In this document: positions 43,712 to 51,738 of the stretch, one piece after another
Layout of the letters: each line of letters starts with the position of its first letter
How positions within the stretch are numbered: the stretch's first letter is position 1
NCBI GenBank assembly: GCA_002337605.1
Contig: DDGL01000014.1
Location: 839,523 to 903,522, forward strand
From: Flavobacteriaceae bacterium UBA1903
GTDB taxonomy: Bacteria > Bacteroidota > Bacteroidia > Flavobacteriales > Flavobacteriaceae
Direction: 5' to 3'
Length of the DNA: 64,000 nt
Notes under the pieces: generated by a model
The model's database searches: none
Told to the model about the DNA's origin: nothing
The model's input: only the letters and a program-made list of their open reading frames with translations
Translations under genes and position numbers: made by a program

Positions 43712-43764
43712 TTTGGAAATTTGAGGTGGCAGCACCTAATTATGCTTAATAAAAGTGAATTGTA

Positions 43765-44085
43765 TTATTTTAAATATTCCTCACAAGCTTTCTCACATTT
43801 TCTACAGGCGTCTGCACATTCTTGACAATGTTTATGGTCGTGGTTAGAACATACATCAGCACATTTTTTACAAATATCACGGCATTGCTCTACCATACTT
43901 CTTACATCTTTATAATTTGACGCAAGCAAATTTGCTGTTGCTCTACAGATTTCAGCACAAGCCCTATCAGTTCTTATACAATCTACCATCATCTTGATGT
44001 CGCCTTCGTCAAGACAAGCATCTGCACAATGATTACAATGTGTTACACAATTATTTAAAGCTTCGATTAACTTTGAATTTTTCAT
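43765..44085 (-). CDS. Four-helix-bundle copper-storage-like protein (DUF326/Csp family)
   Basis: 106 residues with 16 cysteines, mostly as CxxxC or CxxC along predicted helices (NNCVTHCNHCADAC, CADVCSNHDHKHCQEC). This is the pattern of DUF326/Csp proteins, which line a helical bundle with Cys thiolates and store many Cu(I) ions. No signal peptide, so probably cytosolic (Csp3-like). It is a single-gene unit with its own terminator and an upstream element shared with copA, consistent with copper induction. Confidence 0.88.
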   Translation of the reverse strand: MKNSKLIEALNNCVTHCNHCADACLDEGDIKMMVDCIRTDRACAEICRATANLLASNYKDVRSMVEQCRDICKKCADVCSNHDHKHCQECADACRKCEKACEEYLK

Positions 44086-44112
44086 AAATATTTAAGAATT
44101 AAAATTGTTAAA

Positions 44113-44146
44113 ATTAGTCCACTAATATAGCAGACATTAGTAAGGA
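44113..44146. promoter_or_regulatory. Nested inverted repeats in the leader of the Cys-rich gene
   Basis: ATTAGT-CC-ACTAAT (44113-44126) and ACTAAT-N9-ATTAGT (44121-44141) overlap, flanked by GTCC and GGAC. They lie 28-61 bases upstream of the start of the Cys-rich gene and could be an operator or a leader hairpin. No known copper-repressor operator was matched by eye. Confidence 0.35.
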
Positions 44147-44179
44147 CAATTTAATATTTGAAGTAGTGTTTTTTGTTAT

Positions 44180-44206
44180 GGAATATGCCGAATGATTTGT
44201 AAAATT
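44180..44206 (-). promoter_or_regulatory. Conserved 27-bp element upstream of the Cys-rich gene
   Basis: Second copy of the element seen at 43576-43602 (shared TACAAATCATTC core; 22 of 27 bases). It lies about 94 bases before the start at 44085 and just past the AraC-type gene stop (44229), between regulator and target. Confidence 0.5.
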
Positions 44207-44228
44207 TTCGGATTAACAGAGTTTAACA

Positions 44229-44795
44229 TCAAATCTCATCCAAAGATTTGCGATTCTGATTTGTGCTTTTTTTAAACTGTGTAGGTGTCATTCCTGTAAC
44301 CTTTTTAAACTGATTGCTTAAATACGCGACACTACTATAATGTAGTTGAAAAGCTATCTCACTCAAGGTTAATTCATCGTAAACTATAAGTTCTTTAACA
44401 CGTTCAATTTTCTGGTTTATGATGTACTGCTCGAACGTAATACTTTCTACCGACGAAAAAAGTGAACTTAAATATTTATAATCCAAGTTAAGTTCGCCTG
44501 TAACAATATCTGCCCATTTGAAATCGAGCTCCTCGGAAGAATGATGGATTTTATCTACAACCAATGTTTTCATTTGTTCAATAAGTTGACTTTTACGGTC
44601 GTCAATCAAACTAAAACCTGAATTTTGAAGCGCTTTGGAAAGACCATTTTTGGTCTGGACACTTAATGAAGAAACTAATTTAACCTCCCCCAATTTTATA
44701 GAAACATACAGTATTTCAAGTTGTTCCAAAATATTAGATACCGCCGAGATACATCTTGGGCAGACCATATTTTTAATATGGATAATCTCATTCAT
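44229..44795 (-). CDS. AraC-family regulator with N-terminal HMA-like metal-binding segment
   Basis: 188 residues. The N-terminal part begins IIHIKNMVCPRCISAV, an HMA-type MxCxxC motif (C12, C15) on a ferredoxin-like fold; the C-terminal part is an AraC double helix-turn-helix (YDELTLSEIAFQLHYSSVAYLSNQFKKV, in two helices). Likely a Cu(I)- or other soft-metal-sensing transcription factor. It sits at the centre of the copper island, 143 bp from the Cys-rich gene, and the 27-bp elements flanking it are its candidate sites. Similar proteins are frequent in Bacteroidota metal clusters; direct metal sensing is inference. Confidence 0.82.
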   Translation of the reverse strand: MNEIIHIKNMVCPRCISAVSNILEQLEILYVSIKLGEVKLVSSLSVQTKNGLSKALQNSGFSLIDDRKSQLIEQMKTLVVDKIHHSSEELDFKWADIVTGELNLDYKYLSSLFSSVESITFEQYIINQKIERVKELIVYDELTLSEIAFQLHYSSVAYLSNQFKKVTGMTPTQFKKSTNQNRKSLDEI

Positions 44796-44807
44796 ATAGT
44801 ACTTGTT

Positions 44808-44984
44808 TCAAAATAATTTTAATCCAGATTTGTATAGAGAATAATAAACAGCAGCTATTGCAGCAACTACAAAAATCAATACTATCACAACTAAAGCGAT
44901 AATTTTATCTTTTCTTGAAATATCACTTTTAGGCTGATGTTTCTTTCTGTCATTTTTTCTTCTATTTCTTCTACTTTCACTCAT
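44808..44984 (-). CDS. Small basic single-pass membrane protein
   Basis: 58 residues from ATG 44984: a strongly basic N-terminus (MSESRRNRRKNDRKKHQ) and one hydrophobic helix (IIALVVIVLIFVVAAIAAVYY). The frame is open eight codons further upstream, but this start gives a more compact protein. It sits 12 bp before the AraC-type gene and 73 bp after cusB. I recognise no family. Its small size and context suggest an accessory membrane peptide; function unknown. Confidence 0.5.
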   Translation of the reverse strand: MSESRRNRRKNDRKKHQPKSDISRKDKIIALVVIVLIFVVAAIAAVYYSLYKSGLKLF

Positions 44985-45057
44985 TATCGTTCGCCGTGAT
45001 AAAACCAAAATTAATTTATGGTCTTATTCAGATTACTTGATTAATCCATAATTCGCT

Positions 45058-46860
45058 TTATTGTAAAGTTGCATTTACTTCGCCACAGGTTAACATAGCC
45101 TCTCCATAATATGGGTTTCGCACCTCTTTTTCCAAACTAATCCAATAAGCTCCCTTATTGTTATCGGCCATTGGACAAAACTGGATATATACATTTTCGT
45201 TAACACCAAAAAGTTGCACGCTACTTATCATATGCGCAGAAAGATGTTTAAAATGTGCTCTTTGTGTTGCTATATCTGAATTGTTCTCAATAGTATTAGC
45301 CGAGGTCTTTAGTTCTTTTTGAATGGTCATCCAATGGTTATGTGCTTTTTCATCAGATAATAATTTCATATCCACTTTTTTCAAAGATTGGTTTATTTGT
45401 TTTCCTGCCTGTTGAGCGCCCTTGGCATCATCATTTACCAAAGCATCTTTTAAAAGGATATAATCATCAAAAACCTGTTTTAACTGATTCTGAAATTTGT
45501 TTGAAACTTCAATCCTTTCTTTCATTTGAGAATGGTTGGCTTCATTTGTATTTTCTCCAGAATTATCTTCTTGCATTCCCAAATGCCCTTCGTGGCCTGT
45601 CATTGTTTTACCACCAGATGCATTCATCATACTTTTTTTTCCCTGTAATTGTGCAGCGGCATCTACGGTAAACGTTCCGTTAGTTACGACTTCATCTCCA
45701 TTCTTTAAACCTTCAAGAATGGTATAACTATCGCCATTGGCATTGCCCAATAAAACTTCCCTCATTTCAAAAATAGCTTCATTAGGGTTTGTTTTGACAT
45801 AGACTACAGAGCGTTCTCCCGTCCACATAACAGCGGTTGACGGTACGGAAACGGTATTCTCGGTGCTTGTTTGCGTACCCTCAATTATACCTTCCACAAA
45901 CATTCCCGGTTTAAAGAGGTCTTTCTTATTTTGCAAGACCGCTCTTACAACCACCGTTCTAGTTGCAGAATTTAATAAGGGGTCGATGAATGAGACTTTT
46001 GCATCAAAAACCTCATTGCGATAAGCATTTGTGGTCACTTTAATAGTTTGCCCTTCTTTTAGGGATGCAATTTGATTTTCATAAGCATCAAATTCTGCCC
46101 ATACTGTATTGAGATTCGCAATTTTATATAAGGGTTGTCCTTGCTTTAAATAATCCCCTTCTTCTACCATTTTCATTGTTACCGTTCCTGAAACGGTTGC
46201 AAAAACCGGAAAGTTTTCTTGCACTTTCCCAGCAGTTTCTATGGCGTTGATTTGCTTTTCGGAAAGTTTCCAAAGTTTAAGTTTGTTCCTAACAGCCTTA
46301 TACAATTCTGGTTGCGATTCTTTTAATGATGAAGCGGTAAGCAGTTCTTGCTGTGCAGCAACCAATTCTGGCGAATAAATAGTTGCCAAGCGTTGTCCTG
46401 CTCCAACACGTTCTCCTGTAGAATTAACGTACAGTTTTTCTATTCTTCCTCCAAAATATGTAACCTGTACGGCATTTGACTCTTCATTAGCTTTTATCTT
46501 ACCAGATAATTTAAGGGAATTATTTCCCATTTGTCCTTTTCCTACAAGTGATGTTTGGATATTGGCCAGTGCCATTGCGTTATCGGTCATTTTTATTTCA
46601 TTGGCATTGAGACCATCTGCACCAGATTCGGCTGGAATTAAATCCATTCCACAAATGGGACAATCCCCAGGTTCTGGTTGCATAATCTGTGGATGCATAG
46701 AACACGTCCACATTTGATTAGAAGCAATTTCTTCTGAATGGTCGTGGGTGTCTTTCGCATTATTTGTTGCCTTGTCCGCAGAACCTCCACCGAATAGTAG
46801 AAAGCCGCCTAACAGGCCAACAATCAAGGCAACACTTATATAAATGATGTTTTTATTCAT
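45058..46860 (-). CDS. cusB: CusB-type periplasmic adaptor with HMBD and C-terminal DUF3347
   Basis: 600 residues. N-terminal membrane anchor (4-25), a heavy-metal-binding domain with CSMHP at 53-57 and CPICGM at 67-72, the HlyD-like adaptor core (barrel-sandwich hybrid and beta-barrel, about 105-400), and a C-terminal DUF3347 domain (about 445-600, with FCPM and CGEV). It bridges CusA to the outer-membrane channel and passes Cu(I)/Ag(I). Odd: the partner genes cusA and cusC are about 12 kb upstream rather than adjacent. Confidence 0.92.
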   Translation of the reverse strand: MNKNIIYISVALIVGLLGGFLLFGGGSADKATNNAKDTHDHSEEIASNQMWTCSMHPQIMQPEPGDCPICGMDLIPAESGADGLNANEIKMTDNAMALANIQTSLVGKGQMGNNSLKLSGKIKANEESNAVQVTYFGGRIEKLYVNSTGERVGAGQRLATIYSPELVAAQQELLTASSLKESQPELYKAVRNKLKLWKLSEKQINAIETAGKVQENFPVFATVSGTVTMKMVEEGDYLKQGQPLYKIANLNTVWAEFDAYENQIASLKEGQTIKVTTNAYRNEVFDAKVSFIDPLLNSATRTVVVRAVLQNKKDLFKPGMFVEGIIEGTQTSTENTVSVPSTAVMWTGERSVVYVKTNPNEAIFEMREVLLGNANGDSYTILEGLKNGDEVVTNGTFTVDAAAQLQGKKSMMNASGGKTMTGHEGHLGMQEDNSGENTNEANHSQMKERIEVSNKFQNQLKQVFDDYILLKDALVNDDAKGAQQAGKQINQSLKKVDMKLLSDEKAHNHWMTIQKELKTSANTIENNSDIATQRAHFKHLSAHMISSVQLFGVNENVYIQFCPMADNNKGAYWISLEKEVRNPYYGEAMLTCGEVNATLQ

Positions 46861-46871
46861 TTTAATTTTAT

Positions 46872-47354
46872 TTATTTGTTATTTTCCAATCGTTTTATCA
46901 TTGCTTTCATTTCTGCAATTTCCTTTTCTTGTGCCTTGATAATATCTTCAGCTAACTTTTTAACTTCTGGATCTTGGATATCAGCACGCTCACTTGTTAA
47001 AATCGCAATAGAGTGGTGAGGTATCATTGCTTTCATCCACAATATGTCTCCTACCGTTGACTTCTGATCGCGTACCAATCCTAATGCACCAACAAATAGC
47101 ACAATGCTACCCAAAACAATGGCGATATTCTTCTTTTTGTTTTGGTACATATTACGCATCGCCAGAAACATTATAATGGCCATAGCAGCAATACCCAAGC
47201 AACTCATATAAAAACGAGTAAGGCTAAAATAGACGTGATCTAATTGATAAGAGTTTAGGTACATTGTAATGTACATTGCCACAAATGATGCCGCCAGCAT
47301 ACCTACAAATTTTGTGTAATTGTTTTTTTTTGAATTTTGATTTGAATTTTCCAT
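46872..47354 (-). CDS. DUF305 membrane protein
   Basis: 160 residues with three or four membrane helices in the first 105 residues, then a DUF305 segment (ILWMKAMIPHHSIAILTSERA) and a charged helical tail. DUF305 proteins carry His/Met motifs (MIPHH) and are common in copper and silver clusters; some are thought to bind copper. Its partner domain fusion (membrane plus short DUF305) is common in Bacteroidota. It lies 11 bp before cusB. Confidence 0.85.
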   Translation of the reverse strand: MENSNQNSKKNNYTKFVGMLAASFVAMYITMYLNSYQLDHVYFSLTRFYMSCLGIAAMAIIMFLAMRNMYQNKKKNIAIVLGSIVLFVGALGLVRDQKSTVGDILWMKAMIPHHSIAILTSERADIQDPEVKKLAEDIIKAQEKEIAEMKAMIKRLENNK

Positions 47355-47376
47355 TATATATTGATTTTAGTGTTAC

Positions 47377-48087
47377 TTATTTTCGTTTCTTTTTAATTAT
47401 TTTTCTAATGGTTGGGGATGACGTGTACCAAAGTAAAAAACCACTTAATACAGTAATCAACCCTAATAGTGAAAACCCTCGCAATACTAATGTGTTAAAA
47501 TTGTCTCTACCTTGATAATCCATAGTGTGTGTCATCCAAAGGAAATCGAACCAACGCCAATCCCTGTGTCTTACCGTTTGAAATGCGCCATTTTCAATGG
47601 CCACGTAGGCCTTTAAATTTTGAGGTGTTTCATACGAAATTTCATACGCCGGAAGTGGACGACCACGATATTCGTGATGGTCTCCAACTTCATCAATAAG
47701 TTCAATACCTGATATTTTGAGGTCTGATAACATATATCTAGTAGCCACTTGTTTTGCTTCATCTCTAGTAATACCATTTTTTATATCTCCAGTACTTGCG
47801 TTGAAAAGTGTGGTCTCATTAATCCAATAATAAGGTTTACCAGCTATTTCCAGTAATTCCAAAGTTTGAATGGGTTGCTCTTTTTTTAGTTTATTCGTAC
47901 CCAACAAATTGTTGAAAGATTCCTGTTTAGGTTCTTCTTTCTTAAATTGGTCTCCGTGTATTTCATCAATATCCGTCCAACTGAAATACATTCCGCTAAT
48001 GGTCCACATCAAGAACTGGATACCTAAAAAGATACCCAAGTAGCGGTGCGTTTTTCTAATCCATTTCGCTGTTTTTCTGTTGACCAT
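47377..48087 (-). CDS. PepSY-domain membrane protein
   Basis: 236 residues. A first membrane helix (RYLGIFLGIQFLMWTISG) with a conserved HRYLG, a periplasmic PepSY-like domain (about 110-175) and a second membrane helix (LGLITVLSGFLLWY). This is the PepSY-associated TM (PiuB-like) layout, often linked to iron or metal reduction and uptake. Histidines in the helices could bind haem, which is inference. It lies between DUF2911 (one-base gap) and DUF305. Confidence 0.82.
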   Translation of the reverse strand: MVNRKTAKWIRKTHRYLGIFLGIQFLMWTISGMYFSWTDIDEIHGDQFKKEEPKQESFNNLLGTNKLKKEQPIQTLELLEIAGKPYYWINETTLFNASTGDIKNGITRDEAKQVATRYMLSDLKISGIELIDEVGDHHEYRGRPLPAYEISYETPQNLKAYVAIENGAFQTVRHRDWRWFDFLWMTHTMDYQGRDNFNTLVLRGFSLLGLITVLSGFLLWYTSSPTIRKIIKKKRK

Positions 48088-48088
48088 A

Positions 48089-48673
48089 TTACTTTATTTC
48101 AAAAGGAAATTCAACCGTGACTTTTTCCCAACTCATTGAGATTGTTCCTGATTTCTCTGTTGTTTTGTTTACTTTATACTCTAAATGTTCCTTGATTTCA
48201 TTGGAAATTTTAGGCGTAACTTTAAACCTTAATACATCATCATTTTCGTTATAGTCGTCCTTACCGTGTTGATTCCAATTCCTGTTGAAAATAATTGTCC
48301 ATTCTTCCTGATTTGGAATTACAAAAAACCCATATTTCCCAGCTATCAATTCTTTACCATCAACTTTTAAGTCCTTATTTGTTTCCAGCCAAGTAGCCAT
48401 ATGAGCACCAGCCTGCCAGACTTGGTCATAGGCCAGCAATCCACCGAAAATAATTCTATTTCTTACGCCTGGTGATGAATAATCTATATGGATATGGGCA
48501 TCGCCTATCATTGCCATTGCCGATGTATGTGGGCTTAATGGCTTTTTCTTGTCGGGTTCAGCGGTTTGAGAAGCTGTTTCTACCTCTTTCGCCTCAACTT
48601 CTTTGGTCTCTTTACCTTCTTGTTTACAGGAAGCGAAAAGGATAATACCGAGTACTACTATGATTTTTTTCAT
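48089..48673 (-). CDS. DUF2911 lipoprotein
   Basis: About 194 residues from ATG 48673, which gives a lipoprotein signal (MKKIIVVLGIILFASC); the open frame runs further upstream into the HMA-MauE gene and is not used. The mature part has the DUF2911 signature (AMIGDAHIHIDYSSPGVRNR, HMATWLETNKDL). DUF2911 proteins are exported, of unknown function, frequent in Bacteroidota. It sits between the HMA-MauE and PepSY genes with one- to two-dozen-base spacings. Confidence 0.85.
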   Translation of the reverse strand: MKKIIVVLGIILFASCKQEGKETKEVEAKEVETASQTAEPDKKKPLSPHTSAMAMIGDAHIHIDYSSPGVRNRIIFGGLLAYDQVWQAGAHMATWLETNKDLKVDGKELIAGKYGFFVIPNQEEWTIIFNRNWNQHGKDDYNENDDVLRFKVTPKISNEIKEHLEYKVNKTTEKSGTISMSWEKVTVEFPFEIK

Positions 48674-48696
48674 TTGTGATAGTTTTATTTTGTGTA

Positions 48697-49455
48697 TTAA
48701 AGTATTCTTGTTAACATAACGACTGCCATCACAATCATAATGGTGTTTTCTATAAAGGTAGCTTCGGTCATAGGTAGTTTGAGTGCCGTACCCAAACAAG
48801 CGCATTGTATCGATTTTTTGTCCAACAATATTTTGGTTACGCCCACGGTTGTAATTCCCAAAATGATTAGGGTAGAAATTAACGCGATGGGTATTTCAAA
48901 ACGCATTAAGAACATCAATCCAAGAGCTGTTTCTATAAATGGATATACCCAAGCATAGGCTGGGACTACTTTGGCTAGTGGGTCGTACATCCTGAAACTA
49001 TCTGGAAAGCCTTTCAAGTCCAAAATCTTAAAGAAGCTGAAAACAATGAAAAATAACCCCATAAAGTCGAGCATTGCACCATCCCAGTTTTCCCGTTGAT
49101 AATTGAGTAACACCGTTGCGATAGCGATATATCCCAAAATAATGAGCAAAGGTTTCAGCTGTTGTAGTTTTGATTTTTCAGTTTCCGCTTTTGAGAAAAC
49201 GTTATCTTCATCGTTACCATTACCAGTACTCGCAAAAACATTTTGCTCGGATTTCTTTTCTGAAATGATGTATTTTTCTGGAAGTGCTTTTTGAAATGTT
49301 GCGGTATCTATATGGCCTTGCATTTGTATGACGGCTTCTTCCTTTTCAAGATTTACAGATGCATTTGTGACACCGCTTACTTCCGAAAGCTTCTGCTCGA
49401 CGCTGGTACGACAACCATTGCAGGTCATCCCTTGTATGTGGTAAGTGTGTTTCAT
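48697..49455 (-). CDS. HMA-domain protein fused to MauE/DoxX-like membrane domain
   Basis: About 252 residues from ATG 49455. An HMA domain (GMTCNGCRTSV, CxxC) at 1-65, a linker, then four transmembrane helices with MauE/DoxX-like segments (MYDPLAKVVPAYAWVYPFIETALG, shortened: VPAYAWVYPFIETAL) and a cytosolic CACLG near the C-terminus. MauE-type proteins help disulphide chemistry; with an HMA domain the protein could move or hand on a metal. It lies two bases after the permease gene. The frame is open 15 codons upstream of my start, which is supported by the HMA start. Confidence 0.8.
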   Translation of the reverse strand: MKHTYHIQGMTCNGCRTSVEQKLSEVSGVTNASVNLEKEEAVIQMQGHIDTATFQKALPEKYIISEKKSEQNVFASTGNGNDEDNVFSKAETEKSKLQQLKPLLIILGYIAIATVLLNYQRENWDGAMLDFMGLFFIVFSFFKILDLKGFPDSFRMYDPLAKVVPAYAWVYPFIETALGLMFLMRFEIPIALISTLIILGITTVGVTKILLDKKSIQCACLGTALKLPMTEATFIENTIMIVMAVVMLTRIL

Positions 49456-49457
49456 AA

Positions 49458-50684
49458 TTATGGTATAAAGAATTTTACAATCAGTCCACCTGCCAACCAT
49501 ATATAACAGATATAGGCCGCATATTTTAAAACACTCTCAAGCAATGGACTTTTCGGTGCCATTTCGCTCATTGAGTGCTCTACATCCTTTCTCTTGAAAA
49601 ACCCTAAGTATATGAGATATCCTGAAATTGCGAGAAAAGCCATATTCAAATAGAAGGTATAGTCAATTTTGAAATGCTCTTTGTCCTGTATTTTAACTTG
49701 TGATGTGTCAGGCAACATACCCAACAAATCGAAAGAGTAATGCAGAGCCAAAGCTGTTCCTATTAATGCCGTAAACAGTAAGAATAAAATGAACAGCGAC
49801 ATTTTCCACCCATAATACTTGGCGTTAATACGAAGTACAGGAAAGACTACCAAATCACTAAAAATAAAAGCCATAACCCCTGCAAAACTCACGCCCTTTC
49901 CAAAAAGCAATGCCGCCAACGGAATATTACCCATTGAGCCAATAAAAGTCAAAAATGCGGCAATAGGTCCTACAACGATATGTTCCAATATTTCAAGAAA
50001 GGTAAAGTCTGTATTGCCCTGACCACTATTGATAAATAGTGTCTGGAAGAAAGAATCGGGAACGAAGGCTGCGACGATACCTGCAATGGTAAAGCCAACA
50101 GTAACGTCCTTCCATACCATCTGCCATTCCATCTTATATTTTTTGGCAACCCTTGCCCAACTATCTTCTTTCTTGATTTGTTTTTTCCAATCTTTGGAAT
50201 CATCCATTGAATCGTCATCTTCGTTCTCTAAATTCTTGCGCGCTTTTTCTATGAGCTTTTTAGGATTGATTATTCGTATCAAAATCCACGAAATAAGAAT
50301 TAAAAGGATTCCACCTACATATTCGCCTACTACAAACTGCCATCCCAAAAATATGGAAATGATGATTCCAAGCTCAATTACCAGATTGGTCGATGCAAGA
50401 AGAAAGGCAATGGAAGACACAAAGCTTGCACCTTTTTTAAAGATAGATTTTGTGCCCGCTAAAGCCGAAAAACTACACGAGCTGCTTATAAAGCCGAAAA
50501 ACGTGCCTAAGAGTACACTTTTACCTTCACTCTCGTTCATTGTTTTTTGCATCCTTTTTTCAGTCACAAAAATCTGTATCATACTACTGATGATATAGCC
50601 CAAAATGAAAGCCCAAAGTGCCATCCAGAAAAATCCAGTGGTCGTATAGGCTGCTTCGCCCCATTGTTTTAAGAATTCGCTCAC
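49458..50684 (-). CDS. Permease (DUF318/ArsP-like)
   Basis: 408 residues, about eight to ten membrane helices, with the DUF318 signature SSSCSFSALAG in an early helix and a repeated GSMGNIPLAALLFGKGVSFAG in the second half. The family includes ArsP, an exporter of trivalent organoarsenicals, and permeases of unknown substrate with a conserved Cys. A central charged loop (about 150-180) splits the two halves. In this island a metal or metal-thiol substrate is plausible. It lies two bases before the HMA-MauE gene. Confidence 0.85.
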   Translation of the reverse strand: MSEFLKQWGEAAYTTTGFFWMALWAFILGYIISSMIQIFVTEKRMQKTMNESEGKSVLLGTFFGFISSSCSFSALAGTKSIFKKGASFVSSIAFLLASTNLVIELGIIISIFLGWQFVVGEYVGGILLILISWILIRIINPKKLIEKARKNLENEDDDSMDDSKDWKKQIKKEDSWARVAKKYKMEWQMVWKDVTVGFTIAGIVAAFVPDSFFQTLFINSGQGNTDFTFLEILEHIVVGPIAAFLTFIGSMGNIPLAALLFGKGVSFAGVMAFIFSDLVVFPVLRINAKYYGWKMSLFILFLLFTALIGTALALHYSFDLLGMLPDTSQVKIQDKEHFKIDYTFYLNMAFLAISGYLIYLGFFKRKDVEHSMSEMAPKSPLLESVLKYAAYICYIWLAGGLIVKFFIP

Positions 50685-50694
50685 AGTTTAAATT

Positions 50695-51171
50695 TTATTT
50701 TACATTTCTTGACGAAGAATGTGTTTTAATAATCTTCCATTTACCATCCATCTTTTTTAAGATTGACGTCGCTACTCCTTTTTTCTTTATTGTTCTACTT
50801 TCGCCTTTTTCATCTGGGTTGAGCACGATAGTGTAGATGTAGGTTTCGGTTGTAAATGCATAGGGCAAATCTACTTCCGCATCAATTTCATAATCTGAAA
50901 ATTCAAATTTTTTGAAATGCCCCAACTCAGGTCCCAAATGGTGTTCTATATAGTGCGCATACGAGCCTTCTACACCACCAGATTCAAATACTTTGGAATC
51001 TTCGGTAAATAATTCAAAAGTACCTTCTGTCGTTAGGTTTTGAAGTGCATCCTTATATGTTTTCATTACTGTAAGCACAGCTTCTTTATCCGTATCTGCA
51101 TCTTGACTGTACACTTGGCCTGTAGCCATTACAAGCAACATTAAGAGTGTTGTTAATTTTAGTTTTTTCAT
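50695..51171 (-). CDS. Exported SnoaL/DUF4440-like protein
   Basis: 158 residues with a signal peptide (LTTLLMLLVMATGQVYSQ) and an NTF2-like cone fold (AVLTVMKTYKDALQNLTTEGTFELF, PYAFTTETYIY, KIIKTHSS). NTF2-like proteins bind small molecules or act as enzymes; no active site is clear. It lies 10 bp before the permease gene and 18 bp after the channel-like gene. Confidence 0.78.
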   Translation of the reverse strand: MKKLKLTTLLMLLVMATGQVYSQDADTDKEAVLTVMKTYKDALQNLTTEGTFELFTEDSKVFESGGVEGSYAHYIEHHLGPELGHFKKFEFSDYEIDAEVDLPYAFTTETYIYTIVLNPDEKGESRTIKKKGVATSILKKMDGKWKIIKTHSSSRNVK

Positions 51172-51189
51172 AATTTTTAGTTTTAAAGG

Positions 51190-51738
51190 TTATTTATTTA
51201 CTCGAATTCTATTCACATTTGCAATACCAAAAACGAGTACAAAAAATCTAAGTGCCACCTCAAGTGCCACCAATGTCTTAGCTGTAACCGTTATTGGAAC
51301 TATATCGCCGTAGCCCACAGATGAGAATGTAATTAGACTAAAATAGGACATATCGAAAAATGCCAACAGCCCATTACTTCCCGAACTATTATTTATCTTA
51401 AAATGAGCAGAATCAATAAAATGTAATGCTGTATAATCTATGGCAAATGAAAGTACAATCAGAACAATTAAAAATCCGAATAACACCAAAACGTGGCTCA
51501 GCAAATGGCTCTGTCCGATAATTTTCATCAGTTGATTAAAGGATAAGGCTATGATAAATCCTATTTTTATTAGCGTAAGGCTCAAGAGTATAATCACGGC
51601 GTAAGAAGCGTTAATATTAGGCAGGACATAAAGCCCAATAGCACTAGCAATAAGTACTACTAATAGTACGTACTTTGAACTATTGAAAAGTTGCCCATAA
51701 AAGGCAGCTGTAGTTTCTATGTCTTTTTCTTCGCTCAT
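51190..51738 (-). CDS. Ion-channel-like membrane protein with pore loop
   Basis: 182 residues with four membrane helices and a pore-loop between the last two: TFSSVGYGDIVP, the K+-selectivity filter signature (T-x-G-Y-G-D). A potassium-channel-family protein (Ion_trans_2 type). No RCK or cytosolic regulatory domain. Its start overlaps the stop of the glutamate-synthase-like gene (ATGA), so translation is coupled. A role in copper resistance is unclear; ion balance is one possibility. Confidence 0.78.
   Translation of the reverse strand: MSEEKDIETTAAFYGQLFNSSKYVLLVVLIASAIGLYVLPNINASYAVIILLSLTLIKIGFIIALSFNQLMKIIGQSHLLSHVLVLFGFLIVLIVLSFAIDYTALHFIDSAHFKINNSSGSNGLLAFFDMSYFSLITFSSVGYGDIVPITVTAKTLVALEVALRFFVLVFGIANVNRIRVNK

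Noticed and set aside
43724..43737. AGGTG-GCAG-CACCT palindrome as a CueR-like operator
   Set aside because: It lies behind the terminator of the Cys-rich gene and does not match the known CueR or CsoR operator spacing; too short to call.
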